Source of the DNA: Candidatus Electrothrix communis
GTDB taxonomy: Bacteria; Desulfobacterota; Desulfobulbia; Desulfobulbales; Desulfobulbaceae
Assembly (NCBI GenBank): GCA_030644725.1
Contig: CP130629.1
Location: 3,115,501-3,179,500, forward strand
Length of the DNA: 64,000 bases
Reading direction: 5' to 3'
The notes under the pieces were generated by a model. It ran no database searches. It had not been told where the DNA came from and saw nothing but the letters and a program-made list of their open reading frames with translations. Within the stretch, counting starts at the first letter, position 1; each line of letters opens with the position of its first letter. The position numbers were made by a program, and so were the translations under genes. Of this stretch, positions 24,681 to 33,704 are shown in pieces.

Positions 24681-27600
24681 ATGCCTCGGCACTACATAGA
24701 CACCCAGACCTTCAACATCCACTTCTCCAACCAGGAACAGGCTGAGACCGAACAGCACGCCGGACTGACTGACTTTATCAAAAACCACCTACTCCAGATC
24801 ATTGATGAGGTCTTCAGCGAATGCTGCCCGGATCAGACCGTCATCTCCCTGGACACCCTGGAACTGGATTTGGGTACAATTTCTTATCAGGGCTATCGGG
24901 ATGAAATGGCGTACCGCTTACAGCGGGAACTCTCCAAGCAGCTCCGGGAAAAAATCGCCCTGCTGTCGCAGAAACCCCACAGCCGGGAACGGAAACTCAC
25001 TCCAACCCAAGGCCGCCTGGAAGTGCTGCGTTATTTTCTGGAAACCGGCCACCTGCCTTGGACGATTTCCTCTGAGGTCGATCCCATCGTAAGCCGTCTC
25101 CGCACCATCCTGGATGAAGATGCAGAGGCCCTGCTCTCCCTACTCACCGGCCTGCAACGCCCCAAGTCTGCTTTACAACGCTTGGTGCAGCAATTTCCCC
25201 CTGACCTGGTCAACCGGATAAGTAACTGTGCAGCAGCCGGCGAGACCGACCAGCACCGGCAGCTTACCCGCCTCTTTGCCGAACTCGGCGCACCGGCAAC
25301 GAACGAAAAGGAGCAGAGATTCCGTGATTTACTCAGGCAGGCCCTGTTCAACAATCGATTTGCCCCCCTCCGCCGAAGCTGGCCGGAACTTCTCCGGAAG
25401 CATCCGCTGCTCCTGCATGGCGAGCTGCTCAAACATGGACAGCAGGCCGAGGTACGACGGCACATTGCCCGAACCTTTCCCGAGCCCATGTTTGCTGATC
25501 TGCTTAAACTGGTCGAACCCAGCGAACATCGCTTTATTGAAGAAATCGTCTTCCACCCGGCCCTGCCTCGCAAAACAGAAGAACGGGCCAGCACCGATGA
25601 GAGCGGAGAAAAACAACGCCTGCGGGAATTCACTCTGACCTATCTGCTCACCGAGCAGGGGAGCCGCTTTAATAAAAAGGCCTATCTGGCCTCCCTGCTC
25701 CGTCGCATGGCTGCCCATGATAATATCAACGCAGAGGCTTTACTCAGTTCCATCCGCACCGCCTTGGCCGCTGTCCCCACCCAAACCACGGTCCAGCAGG
25801 AAATCCTTCAGCTGCTCACGGAAATACAGCACAGCAACCAACCGGATACCGTGCCGCCCCGCCCACTCGATAAATCTCAGAAGAAAGAACAGCATCCAAC
25901 CGGTGGCGAAAATCAATTCAAGACATGGCTGAGGCAGGCCTTTTATGAACAGCTCCCTAAGGCACTCCATGAGCAATGGCAAATGCTCTTTCAACGACAC
26001 GCTGCTCTGTTGCATCTAGAGTTATTCCGGCACGGTCAGACAGCCTTGGTTCGTCGTCGTATAGCTGTGGAGTTCACTGACCCGATGTTTGCCGATCTGC
26101 TCCGCTTGCTGGAGCCTAGTGAAGCCCGCTTTCTTGAAAATATTGTTTTCCACCCTATCCTCAGTACCGAAAAGGAGGGAATAGCCGATAAACCGGGCAG
26201 CAACGAGCGGCTGCGGGAATTCACCCTGGCCTATCTGCTTACTGAGCGCGGCAGTCGCTTTAATAAAAAGACCTATCTCACCTCCCTGCTGACCAGGATG
26301 GCGGCCCATGACAATCTGCAAGTGGCAGATGTAATGCAATCGTTGACGATATCTCTTACAGCTCTACAACAACAAAGCAGTCCGGCACAACAGGAGATGC
26401 TAGAGTTCCTCAAGGAACTGGGAGACGATGGGATCCAGCAGAGGCCTAGACAAAGCCAGGAGGCAACAGCACTCCTGCGCGGCCAGGAAATCTCTGCGTG
26501 GTTGTCCGAACGCATCAAGGGAACAGGAAAACTTATTGCTCAGGAAACGCGGAAGTTCTCTCAGAGTCTGCCAGAATTGCTGCAACAGCACCCTGCCCTG
26601 CTGGAACGCCTGTTCGCCGAATGCAGTAACGCAGACCTGGCACGCTTTCTCGCGGTAGCCCCGATGCCCTCGGTGCAGACCCTGATCTCGACCCTGATCC
26701 GACTCAGATCCCTGGGAAATGCCGGAGGAAGCGCAGAGTTCCTCAAGACAATGGAAAAGTTTGCGGGAAAGTCTACGTCTCCTCGCGCCTATTACCGCTT
26801 GCTGGCGAAAAAACTCCGGGCCAAAGAAAGCATAGATTTTGAAGAACTCCTCCGAAAAAGCAGCCAAGAAAAACCATCTACGAAAGAAGAAGCGGAACAT
26901 GAACCGATACCTGCGCAAAAAACCTCTTCCCCGACCCAACATCCGGCACTGGCCCGCCTCCTTGCCCTGCTCAGGCAGCGCGGGGTGCGCAAGGAACTCA
27001 TCCAGGCAACAGAACGTTATGCGGCCCGAGCCGGAAACATAAACGCCTTTTGCGACCTGATTATCGACTGCCTGAAAGAAGATCTGCCTATTGATTTTGA
27101 AGAGATCCTTGCCCAAAGCCGACAGGAAATAACATCGGAGAAAAAGGACCTAACCCACCAGAAGCAGAGGGGGGGCGTGGATTCGAGAACAGATCCCACC
27201 GCACAGCAAGTGGAACTCGACCTCCCAGCAGCCTTGGCCGGAATCCACCTGTCCGAAGCAGAAAAGGCCCTGGCCCGGCTCCTGGTCAAGAAGGCTCTGA
27301 ACATCACGGAACAAAGGGAGTTAGCAGCTCTTACCAGCACAATGTTGCAGGCGAGCCCGGCTCGCCTCCGTTTCTTGTTGGAAAACGGGCTGGCCTCAAC
27401 AGAAAAGGCCGCAAGCCGATTGGCAGACTCTCTGCCGGAATCCCAGTTGACCCGAATCTTCCTCCTCCTGCGGCCACGGGACGTTGTCCGTATGCAGCGG
27501 CAGGCAGACCAAATCGCCCTTGCCTGCGCCACTGGCCCCTTCGGTGCCACGGCTGCGACTGTCCAACGCCTGAAGAAACTGTTTCTCAGCAGATACCTTC

Positions 27601-28373
27601 TACTTCCCGACCTAGGACTAAAAGAGTTTCTCCTTGCTTTTACTCGATTTCTCCAGGTAAAGTTAAACAAACAGGATCAATCTGCCTTTCTGCGACAACT
27701 GCGACAGGAAGTTCTGGACCAGGAGCCGCATCAAAAGTCGGACGCAGAAATAAATTATATTTTAGTCCATGAAATTAACAAATTAAGCCCTGAAACACAG
27801 AAAAACGCGACCCTTGAGGAAACAAATATCCCGGCTAGAAAATCCGAGGAGCAAAAAGAAGATTTCTTTGCCGAAGAAATATATCTCGAAAATGCCGGGC
27901 TGGTCTTGGTCGCTACCTATATGCACCGCCTGTTCAAAATGCTCGGCCTGTTGGAACAATCCTCGTTCAAAGATACCGAGGCAGCAGAACGGGCCGTGCA
28001 TCTACTCCAGTATCTGGTTGAAGAGCGTTGTGATCGTCCCGAATATCTGCTGGTACTGAATAAAATTTTATGCGGCATAGCCCCTGAGTTCCCCCTTATT
28101 CGAGAAATAGAGATAACCGATCAGGAGAAACAAACCATCGACGGCCTGCTGGCCGCTGTTATCCAGCATTGGGGAGCTATTGGCAAGACCTCAGTGGCCG
28201 GACTCCGGGAGGCCTTTCTCCAACGGGAAGGATATTTGCGGCTTCAAGATGATGCCTGGCATCTCCGGGTGGAGGAAAAGGCCTACGACATGCTGCTGGA
28301 CCGGCTGCCCTGGAGTTTTTCTTTAATTAAGCTGCCGTGGATGGAGCGAGCACTCCATGTGCAATGGCGATAA
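24681..28373 (+). CDS. Contractile injection system tape-measure protein (CIS_TMP, Afp14-type)
   Basis: A 1230-residue protein. The N-terminus HYIDTQTFNIHFSNQEQAE, then IIDEVFSECCPDQTVISLDT and LELDLGTISYQGYRDEMAYR, is the conserved head of the eCIS tape-measure family. The middle has two related units of about 145 residues (about 213-363 and 413-558), both with PMFADLL.L.EPSE.RF and REFTL.YLLTE.GSRFNKK. The rest is helical. Tape-measure proteins set the length of the inner tube and sheath, so an internal duplication would lengthen the particle (inference). The gene continues the eCIS operon after insert 2 and is followed by the DUF4157 gene. Confidence 0.9.
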   Translation: MPRHYIDTQTFNIHFSNQEQAETEQHAGLTDFIKNHLLQIIDEVFSECCPDQTVISLDTLELDLGTISYQGYRDEMAYRLQRELSKQLREKIALLSQKPHSRERKLTPTQGRLEVLRYFLETGHLPWTISSEVDPIVSRLRTILDEDAEALLSLLTGLQRPKSALQRLVQQFPPDLVNRISNCAAAGETDQHRQLTRLFAELGAPATNEKEQRFRDLLRQALFNNRFAPLRRSWPELLRKHPLLLHGELLKHGQQAEVRRHIARTFPEPMFADLLKLVEPSEHRFIEEIVFHPALPRKTEERASTDESGEKQRLREFTLTYLLTEQGSRFNKKAYLASLLRRMAAHDNINAEALLSSIRTALAAVPTQTTVQQEILQLLTEIQHSNQPDTVPPRPLDKSQKKEQHPTGGENQFKTWLRQAFYEQLPKALHEQWQMLFQRHAALLHLELFRHGQTALVRRRIAVEFTDPMFADLLRLLEPSEARFLENIVFHPILSTEKEGIADKPGSNERLREFTLAYLLTERGSRFNKKTYLTSLLTRMAAHDNLQVADVMQSLTISLTALQQQSSPAQQEMLEFLKELGDDGIQQRPRQSQEATALLRGQEISAWLSERIKGTGKLIAQETRKFSQSLPELLQQHPALLERLFAECSNADLARFLAVAPMPSVQTLISTLIRLRSLGNAGGSAEFLKTMEKFAGKSTSPRAYYRLLAKKLRAKESIDFEELLRKSSQEKPSTKEEAEHEPIPAQKTSSPTQHPALARLLALLRQRGVRKELIQATERYAARAGNINAFCDLIIDCLKEDLPIDFEEILAQSRQEITSEKKDLTHQKQRGGVDSRTDPTAQQVELDLPAALAGIHLSEAEKALARLLVKKALNITEQRELAALTSTMLQASPARLRFLLENGLASTEKAASRLADSLPESQLTRIFLLLRPRDVVRMQRQADQIALACATGPFGATAATVQRLKKLFLSRYLLLPDLGLKEFLLAFTRFLQVKLNKQDQSAFLRQLRQEVLDQEPHQKSDAEINYILVHEINKLSPETQKNATLEETNIPARKSEEQKEDFFAEEIYLENAGLVLVATYMHRLFKMLGLLEQSSFKDTEAAERAVHLLQYLVEERCDRPEYLLVLNKILCGIAPEFPLIREIEITDQEKQTIDGLLAAVIQHWGAIGKTSVAGLREAFLQREGYLRLQDDAWHLRVEEKAYDMLLDRLPWSFSLIKLPWMERALHVQWR

Positions 28374-28417
28374 ATCCCGATTAACCTACGGACGGGCGCA
28401 AAAGAGGAGAGAAGGAT

Positions 28418-28954
28418 ATGAAGGATTATGGAAATAAAGATCAGGAATCGAGAATCACCACACCGGCAGCGGCACGACAACGAAAATGTCACGGTGGAGG
28501 CTGTGCCGTGACCGGGCCGCATCATGACTCGCTGAGCGCAATGCAACGAATGATTGCTGAAGGAACCAGGCAGCCCCTTCAGCGGGCCGCCAACCTGGAT
28601 GAAGAGGAGTTGACCCAGCGCAAAAAAAATACCACCGGTATCCCGGATGCGGTCAAGCAACGAGCTGAGGAAACCCTGAATGCAGATTTTTCCGATGTCC
28701 GCATTCACGCCAACTCGGCAAAGGCACCCGCAGTCGGGGCAGTGGCCTATACCCAAGGCTCAGATATCCATTTTGCACCGGGCAGCTATAGCCCGAACAG
28801 CGACTCTGGGCGCAGCCTACTCGGTCATGAACTGACCCATGTGGTACAGCAGGCCCAGGGCCGGGTCCAGCCAACAACCTCGGTAGCCGGGGTACCGGTC
28901 AATGATAATCCGTCGCTGGAGCAGGAAGCGGATCAGCTAGGCAGCAAAATCTAA
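28418..28954 (+). CDS. DUF4157 (eCIS core domain) metallopeptidase-like protein
   Basis: A 178-residue protein. The domain spans about 72-178: [44 protein letters not shown], then [17 protein letters not shown] with a zinc-binding HELTH (137-141). DUF4157 occurs in eCIS loci and on many eCIS payloads; it is thought to be a protease or a loading module. The protein stops at the end of the domain ([11 protein letters not shown]), with no toxin attached. The N-terminus carries CHGGGCA, which could bind metal. It follows the tape-measure gene by 44 bases and has a GGAGA-type ribosome site. Confidence 0.9.
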   Translation: MKDYGNKDQESRITTPAAARQRKCHGGGCAVTGPHHDSLSAMQRMIAEGTRQPLQRAANLDEEELTQRKKNTTGIPDAVKQRAEETLNADFSDVRIHANSAKAPAVGAVAYTQGSDIHFAPGSYSPNSDSGRSLLGHELTHVVQQAQGRVQPTTSVAGVPVNDNPSLEQEADQLGSKI

Positions 28955-28991
28955 GTACGATGGGGTCTCTGCCCTACGTCCTCATCTCGCT

Positions 28992-31151
28992 TCATCCAAG
29001 CCCGAGCAGGCTCCCCAGTTGAAAGATCCCCACCGCCATACCGAAAGCAAAAATGGTGTTAAATCCCATAGAAAAAAAGGCCCATTTCCACGATCCCGCC
29101 TCCTTGGCAATAGCAACCACGGTGACAAAACAGGGGGAATAAAACATAATAAAGGCAAGAAAGGCCAACGCTGCAATGGGATTCCAATGCCTGTCTTCGG
29201 CGAGCCTATCTTTTAATGAGGTCGTGTTTTCCGGGTCCACTTCGCCAAGGGAATAGGCCGTACCCAAAGTGGAGACAATGACCTCCTTGGCAGCGAATCC
29301 ACCCACCAGAGCGATATTGGTCCGCCAGTCAAAGCCAGCAAAACGACTGATCGGCTCCAAGGCTCTCCCGATACGACCGGCTATGGAATATCGTAACCCG
29401 GCCTCGGCTTCCAGTTGATTGATTCGCAGCGATGCAGGAGCTCCATCAACAGAACCGGAAGCTGCAGCCTGCTGACGCATGGCTTCAAATGCAGCGACCT
29501 TATCCGAGGGCAGGCCGGGATAGGTCATCATGGCCCACAGCAAGATAGAAATCCCCAAAATCACCGTGCCTGCTTTTTTAACATACTGCCAGGTTCGCTC
29601 CCAGGTATGAATCAATAAACCCTTGCCGGTGGGCACCCGGTAGGGAGGCAATTCCATGACAAAGGGCGTGGATTCTCCTCTCAGCAGGGTCATACGTAAA
29701 AATTTTGCCGCCATCAAGGCCACCAGCCAGGCAATAAGGGTTGCCAGAAACATGTATCTTGCCTGATGATTGGGGAAAAAAGCAGCGATAATAAGCGTCA
29801 GGACCGGCAGCTTGGCCCCACAATTCATAAAGGGCACTGTCAGCAGAGTGGCCATCCGCTCCTTGGGTGAACGCAGGGTTCGAGCGGCCAAGACGCCAGG
29901 CACGGCACAGCCTCCAGCAATACCACCGGAAATAATAAAGGGCATGACCGAAGATCCGTGCAGCCCGAAAAAATGGAAAATCCTGTCCATCATAAAGGCA
30001 ACCCGGGCCAAATACCCTGAGTCCTCCAGCACGGCGATCCCGAAAAACATGAACATGATGATCGGCACAAAACCAAGCACGCCACCCACGCCGTCAATCA
30101 CCCCGGAAATGATCATAGACTTGACCGGCCCATCCGGCAAGAGGGTTTCCGTCAGGCTGCCAAGCAGCTCAAAGAACATGCCCAACCCGTCAACCAGAAA
30201 ACCGGACCAGTTAAAGGTAAAACTGTACAGGCCCAATAAAATTGCCGCCATCAATAACGGTCCCGCCACCCTGTTGGTCACGATCTTGTCGATCTGATCC
30301 GAGGCATAGAGCCTGTCCTGTTCTGTTACTCGGGTAACCTCACCCTGCCGGAGAATGGAGCGAACAAAACCATAACGGTGATCAGCAATGACCGTTTCCG
30401 GATAGGCTTCAAGGGTATCCTGGAGATGCCGTGCCAAGACCTCGCTTCGGTCAACGAGCTGCTGCCCAACAGCCATGTTCTCCAGCATGACCTTGGCCAC
30501 GATCTGCTCGTCGTTTTCTAAAATTTTTAAGGCCGTCCACGATGCGGGATAAACCCCTGCAAGAATCTTATGTTCTTTAATAAGAGGAAGTATCCCTCTG
30601 AGCGCCTCATCGATATCTGCCCCGTAACGAATCAGGATTTGCGGCTGGGCATCTGCACGGCTGACCTCCTGAACGGTCTCCAGCAGCTCTGCCACTCCTT
30701 TGCCGGTGCGAGCGATTATGGGAATAACCGGAACCCCGGTCAACTGGCTGAGTTTCTCCGTATCAATACGAATACCGCGTTTTTCCGCGACATCAATCAT
30801 ATTGAGGGCGATGACCAGGGGTACACCCAATTCAAGGAATTGACAGCTCAGGTAGAGATTGCGCTCCAGATTGGAGGCATCAACAACATTGACCACCACA
30901 TCCGGCTGCTCATTGACCAAATAATCACGAGCCACCAGCTCTTCCACGGAATAAGCGGTCAGGGAATAGGTTCCGGGCAGATCAACAATCCGGACATTCT
31001 GCCCTTCATGGAGGTAAATTCCTTCCTTTTTTTCAACCGTAACGCCGGGGTAATTCCCCACATGCTGATGGGCTCCGGTAAGATAATTAAATAGGGTCGT
31101 CTTGCCAGCATTGGGATTGCCAGCAAGGGCGACATGAACAGCATCGACCAT
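28992..31151 (-). CDS. feoB: FeoB ferrous-iron transporter
   Basis: A 719-residue inner-membrane protein. Residues 1-165 form the G domain with G1 GNPNAGKT (11-18), G3 DLPGTYSL and G4 NMID. An N-terminal helical GDI region follows, then the membrane core with two gate motifs around GFVPIIMFMFFGIAVLED and CAVPGVLAARTLRSP. The length is usual for the single-chain type. It moves Fe(II) into the cytoplasm. It overlaps the feoA stop and is the last gene of a four-gene minus-strand operon (31940-28992). Confidence 0.97.
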   Translation of the reverse strand: MVDAVHVALAGNPNAGKTTLFNYLTGAHQHVGNYPGVTVEKKEGIYLHEGQNVRIVDLPGTYSLTAYSVEELVARDYLVNEQPDVVVNVVDASNLERNLYLSCQFLELGVPLVIALNMIDVAEKRGIRIDTEKLSQLTGVPVIPIIARTGKGVAELLETVQEVSRADAQPQILIRYGADIDEALRGILPLIKEHKILAGVYPASWTALKILENDEQIVAKVMLENMAVGQQLVDRSEVLARHLQDTLEAYPETVIADHRYGFVRSILRQGEVTRVTEQDRLYASDQIDKIVTNRVAGPLLMAAILLGLYSFTFNWSGFLVDGLGMFFELLGSLTETLLPDGPVKSMIISGVIDGVGGVLGFVPIIMFMFFGIAVLEDSGYLARVAFMMDRIFHFFGLHGSSVMPFIISGGIAGGCAVPGVLAARTLRSPKERMATLLTVPFMNCGAKLPVLTLIIAAFFPNHQARYMFLATLIAWLVALMAAKFLRMTLLRGESTPFVMELPPYRVPTGKGLLIHTWERTWQYVKKAGTVILGISILLWAMMTYPGLPSDKVAAFEAMRQQAAASGSVDGAPASLRINQLEAEAGLRYSIAGRIGRALEPISRFAGFDWRTNIALVGGFAAKEVIVSTLGTAYSLGEVDPENTTSLKDRLAEDRHWNPIAALAFLAFIMFYSPCFVTVVAIAKEAGSWKWAFFSMGFNTIFAFGMAVGIFQLGSLLGLG

Positions 31152-31393
31152 CAGACTCTCCCCTCCGCAGAATCAATTTCCACTTCAATATAATCAGCCT
31201 CGCTATTGCGCAAGGTCAAAGTCTGCCCATGAATACGAATCTTTACAGGGTCGTATAACGGAGCACGCCCTGTCAATGTAATTTCTGTACCTGGCACAAG
31301 CCCCATTTCTCTCATCCGCAGGCCAAGACTACCACCTATCTTTACAGAGACGATAAAACCGGATTGCCCGGTCTGCATTTTTCGTAAATTCAT
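31151..31393 (-). CDS. feoA: FeoA family protein (adjacent to FeoB)
   Basis: An 80-residue SH3-like protein. Landmarks: LRKMQTGQSGFIVSVKIGGS, LRMREMGLVPGTEITLTGRA and a final strand TLRNSEADYIEVE. FeoA binds FeoB from the cytoplasm and is needed for uptake. Its stop overlaps the start of feoB and its start overlaps the Cys-rich gene upstream, so the three are translationally coupled. Confidence 0.95.
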   Translation of the reverse strand: MNLRKMQTGQSGFIVSVKIGGSLGLRMREMGLVPGTEITLTGRAPLYDPVKIRIHGQTLTLRNSEADYIEVEIDSAEGRV

Positions 31394-31569
31394 TATTCCT
31401 GTTTTTCTTTCTGTTCACTCTGCGGCAAACATGCCGATCCTGCATCTCCCCCGCAGCCGGAGCACCCTCCAGAGCTGGGGCATTTTCCTGACCGATAAGA
31501 ACGAAACAGGAATCTCCCGACAAAGAAACAGGCCGCAAGGACAACGAGCACGACAATAAGGTTCTGCAT
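31393..31569 (-). CDS. FeoB-associated Cys-rich membrane protein
   Basis: 58 residues from the ATG at 31569, which has a GGAAG site; a longer frame would need a TTG. One membrane helix (QNLIVVLVVLAACFFVGRFL) is followed by a cytoplasmic tail with five Cys (GKCPSSGGCSGCGGDAGSAC). This matches the small FeoB-associated Cys-rich family often found in Feo operons, taking a FeoC-like place, perhaps binding Fe or an Fe-S cluster. Confidence 0.9.
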   Translation of the reverse strand: MQNLIVVLVVLAACFFVGRFLFRSYRSGKCPSSGGCSGCGGDAGSACLPQSEQKEKQE

Positions 31570-31631
31570 ACTTTCTTCCTTCAAAGAAAATTATTTAGCT
31601 TTAGCTAAAAAAAATGCAAAAAAAAGAGCGG

Positions 31632-31940
31632 TCAGGCTGGACAAACCAAAATATTTTGAGCGGTTAATGCATCCAAACTCAGGGTTCCGCCGTTAATTCT
31701 CACCATGCACTGCTTTCGTCCTCGTCCTCGTGCAGAACAGAGCAGCTCCAGCACCGTTCCCGGTAATACGCCGAGAGAGGCCATCCTGCCGCAAGCACTG
31801 CGGTCACCGCTGACTTTACACACTCTGACTCTGCTGCAACCGCAGCATTCCGACAAGGGGCGTATCTCCTCTGGAGACTGCGCCCTCCGTTGTTGTATAC
31901 TCCGCAGACAACAAGAAAATATATTGCGTTTTTGTCTCAT
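31632..31940 (-). CDS. Second FeoA-domain protein, Cys-rich N-terminus
   Basis: 102 residues from the ATG at 31940 with a GAAGAG site; a GTG five codons earlier has none. The C-terminal 70 residues are a FeoA domain (DRSACGRMASLGVLPGTVLE, then GGTLSLDALTAQNILV). The N-terminal 40 residues hold several Cys, including SECCGCSRVRVC, not usual for FeoA. It is the first gene of the Feo operon, 62 bases before the Cys-rich membrane gene. It may act as a partner or redox-sensing variant of FeoA; that is inference. Confidence 0.85.
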   Translation of the reverse strand: MRQKRNIFSCCLRSIQQRRAQSPEEIRPLSECCGCSRVRVCKVSGDRSACGRMASLGVLPGTVLELLCSARGRGRKQCMVRINGGTLSLDALTAQNILVCPA

Positions 31941-32387
31941 GACATTTCTCTTCACGGTAAAATGTTAGGTGCAGCAAACTTTTCTTCCTGTCAACATCTT
32001 TTACAAGGATTTTTTATGAAAATCAAGTATGATTCAAGAGGAATCAAAAAAAGAAAAAATATTTTTGATCCGTAGAGCTTTACCCTTTCATTTCTTCATG
32101 TTGCAAAAAGAATATATAGCTAACCACTCTCAACAAAATACAACTTTAGTAAATAACCGGGCAAGAACTCCCATTCCAGCAAAGACTTATGCGGAGGGTT
32201 GGCACTGTCCTCCATGAGAATAAGCGTTTTTTACAACAACAAATTGACACTGAGGACAGTTTTTCATTCGAGCTTGTTTTTACGGGCGTGACATGATATT
32301 TTAGTCTATAATCATTGAGAGTTTTTAAGTTGTCCATTCAAACATCCGCCTGCCCGCACACGCTTATACAGACAGGACGAGCAACGT
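31941..32387. other. Intergenic region between the Feo operon and the diguanylate cyclase
   Basis: 447 bases between divergent genes. It must hold the promoters for both directions. The sequence is AT-rich with several T- and A-runs. A short open stretch around 32029-32217 has no ribosome site or family resemblance. I see no riboswitch, tRNA or clear Fur box by eye. Confidence 0.5.
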
Positions 32388-33665
32388 ATGACCAGAGTTA
32401 GCCCGCCCCAAAAGGGTCAACATACATCGTCAAGGAAAGGATTTTTCTTTGAAAAAACCGTTGCTAAAACTCCGGTCTCGTATGAAAAAAGCTCCCCTAT
32501 CTATTCCTTGCTCAATGGTCAACGGGTTGGTCAGATTCCCATAGACGAACATAAGGAAATCGACAAAGAGGAGCTGATCGGCTATCGCAGTACCGTAGCC
32601 GGTCTCGAATGGTTGCTGCTGCTGCTTGTCCTCCTCTGCACCAACCTTCCTTGGGTACATGTGCCGGAACCTACGGTTCTGCATGTAAGCATGGCAGCAT
32701 TTGCTGTCTTCATTTGCGTTCTTCATTATATGTGGCGCAGCCATGACGGAACACGCTGGAAGCTTTCCCTGAACATGTGGGGAATAACCTTCTTTATCAC
32801 AGCTGTTGTCTGGGAAACTGGCTCCTTATCAAGTCCGCTATTGCCCCTTTATTTCGTTATAGTCCTGCTGGCAGGCACAACCTTGGGCACCCTATCCACC
32901 CTCCTGGGCACCCTCCTTGTCACGGCGTGTTATCTATTGCTCGGTGCAGCCGAAACAGGTTTTTTTCTTTCAGGATCTACTGTCACTTTTCGCGCAGAGC
33001 ATCTCTCAGGGCCGATTATCCAACTTTTTCTCCTGTGGCTCCTTGCCTATTTTGTCACCCTGATCTCCAAAGAGACCGACAGGACAAAGGATAAAATCAG
33101 ACAGTTATCACGAACTGATCAGCTGACCGGCCTGTGGAATATGAAAATGCTGCTGATTTTTATGCAGAGAGAGTATCAACGAATCCTGGCAAAAACTGGA
33201 AAATTCTCTGTGCTCATGATTGATGCAGACAGCCTCAAGGCGGTCAATGACCTCCATGGACATCACGCCGGGACCATGTTGATCGTCTCAATTTCAGAGA
33301 CCATGCGCTCGGAATTACGCGAGGAAGATATGCTGGCCAGATTTGGCGGCGATGAATTTGTGGCCTTTCTCCCGGATACCTCCTGCCAGAAGGCATGGGA
33401 AATTGCCGAGAGAATGCGAATCAAAATAGCTCAAGCCCCTCTGAACTACGAAGGACATACCCTCAGCATAACAGTCAGTTGCGGTATAGCCTGCTACCCT
33501 GAACATGGGCAAGACCTGACCCAGATCATGAAAATGGCAGATAAAGCACTCTACACAAGCAAGGGGCGCGGAAAAAACCAATGTACTATTTTTAAAGCAC
33601 CGGAAGCTGCCAGCTCGGCATCTCCCACCCCTTACGGCAGGAAGGCAGAGGACCCTGTAGAATAA
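32388..33665 (+). CDS. Membrane-bound diguanylate cyclase (GGDEF)
   Basis: A 425-residue protein. About 70 residues of cytoplasmic N-terminus are followed by five or six membrane helices (about 72-225, for example WLLLLLVLLCTNLPWV and LYFVIVLLAGTTLGTL). A GGDEF domain occupies about 240-405 with the start TDQLTGLWN, the active loop RFGGDEF (Gly320-Phe324) and the product-inhibition site RxxD at 311-314, exactly five residues before it. It should make cyclic di-GMP and be feedback-inhibited. No sensory domain beyond the membrane part is seen. It stands alone between the Feo operon and hisHF. Confidence 0.93.
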   Translation: MTRVSPPQKGQHTSSRKGFFFEKTVAKTPVSYEKSSPIYSLLNGQRVGQIPIDEHKEIDKEELIGYRSTVAGLEWLLLLLVLLCTNLPWVHVPEPTVLHVSMAAFAVFICVLHYMWRSHDGTRWKLSLNMWGITFFITAVVWETGSLSSPLLPLYFVIVLLAGTTLGTLSTLLGTLLVTACYLLLGAAETGFFLSGSTVTFRAEHLSGPIIQLFLLWLLAYFVTLISKETDRTKDKIRQLSRTDQLTGLWNMKMLLIFMQREYQRILAKTGKFSVLMIDADSLKAVNDLHGHHAGTMLIVSISETMRSELREEDMLARFGGDEFVAFLPDTSCQKAWEIAERMRIKIAQAPLNYEGHTLSITVSCGIACYPEHGQDLTQIMKMADKALYTSKGRGKNQCTIFKAPEAASSASPTPYGRKAEDPVE

Positions 33666-33704
33666 CGGGTTACCTGCAAACTGCTCGTATGCGATTACCT
33701 CAAT

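Noticed and set aside
32029-32217. Small gene in the Feo/GGDEF gap
   Set aside because: No ribosome site, no family resemblance, and odd composition; probably chance.
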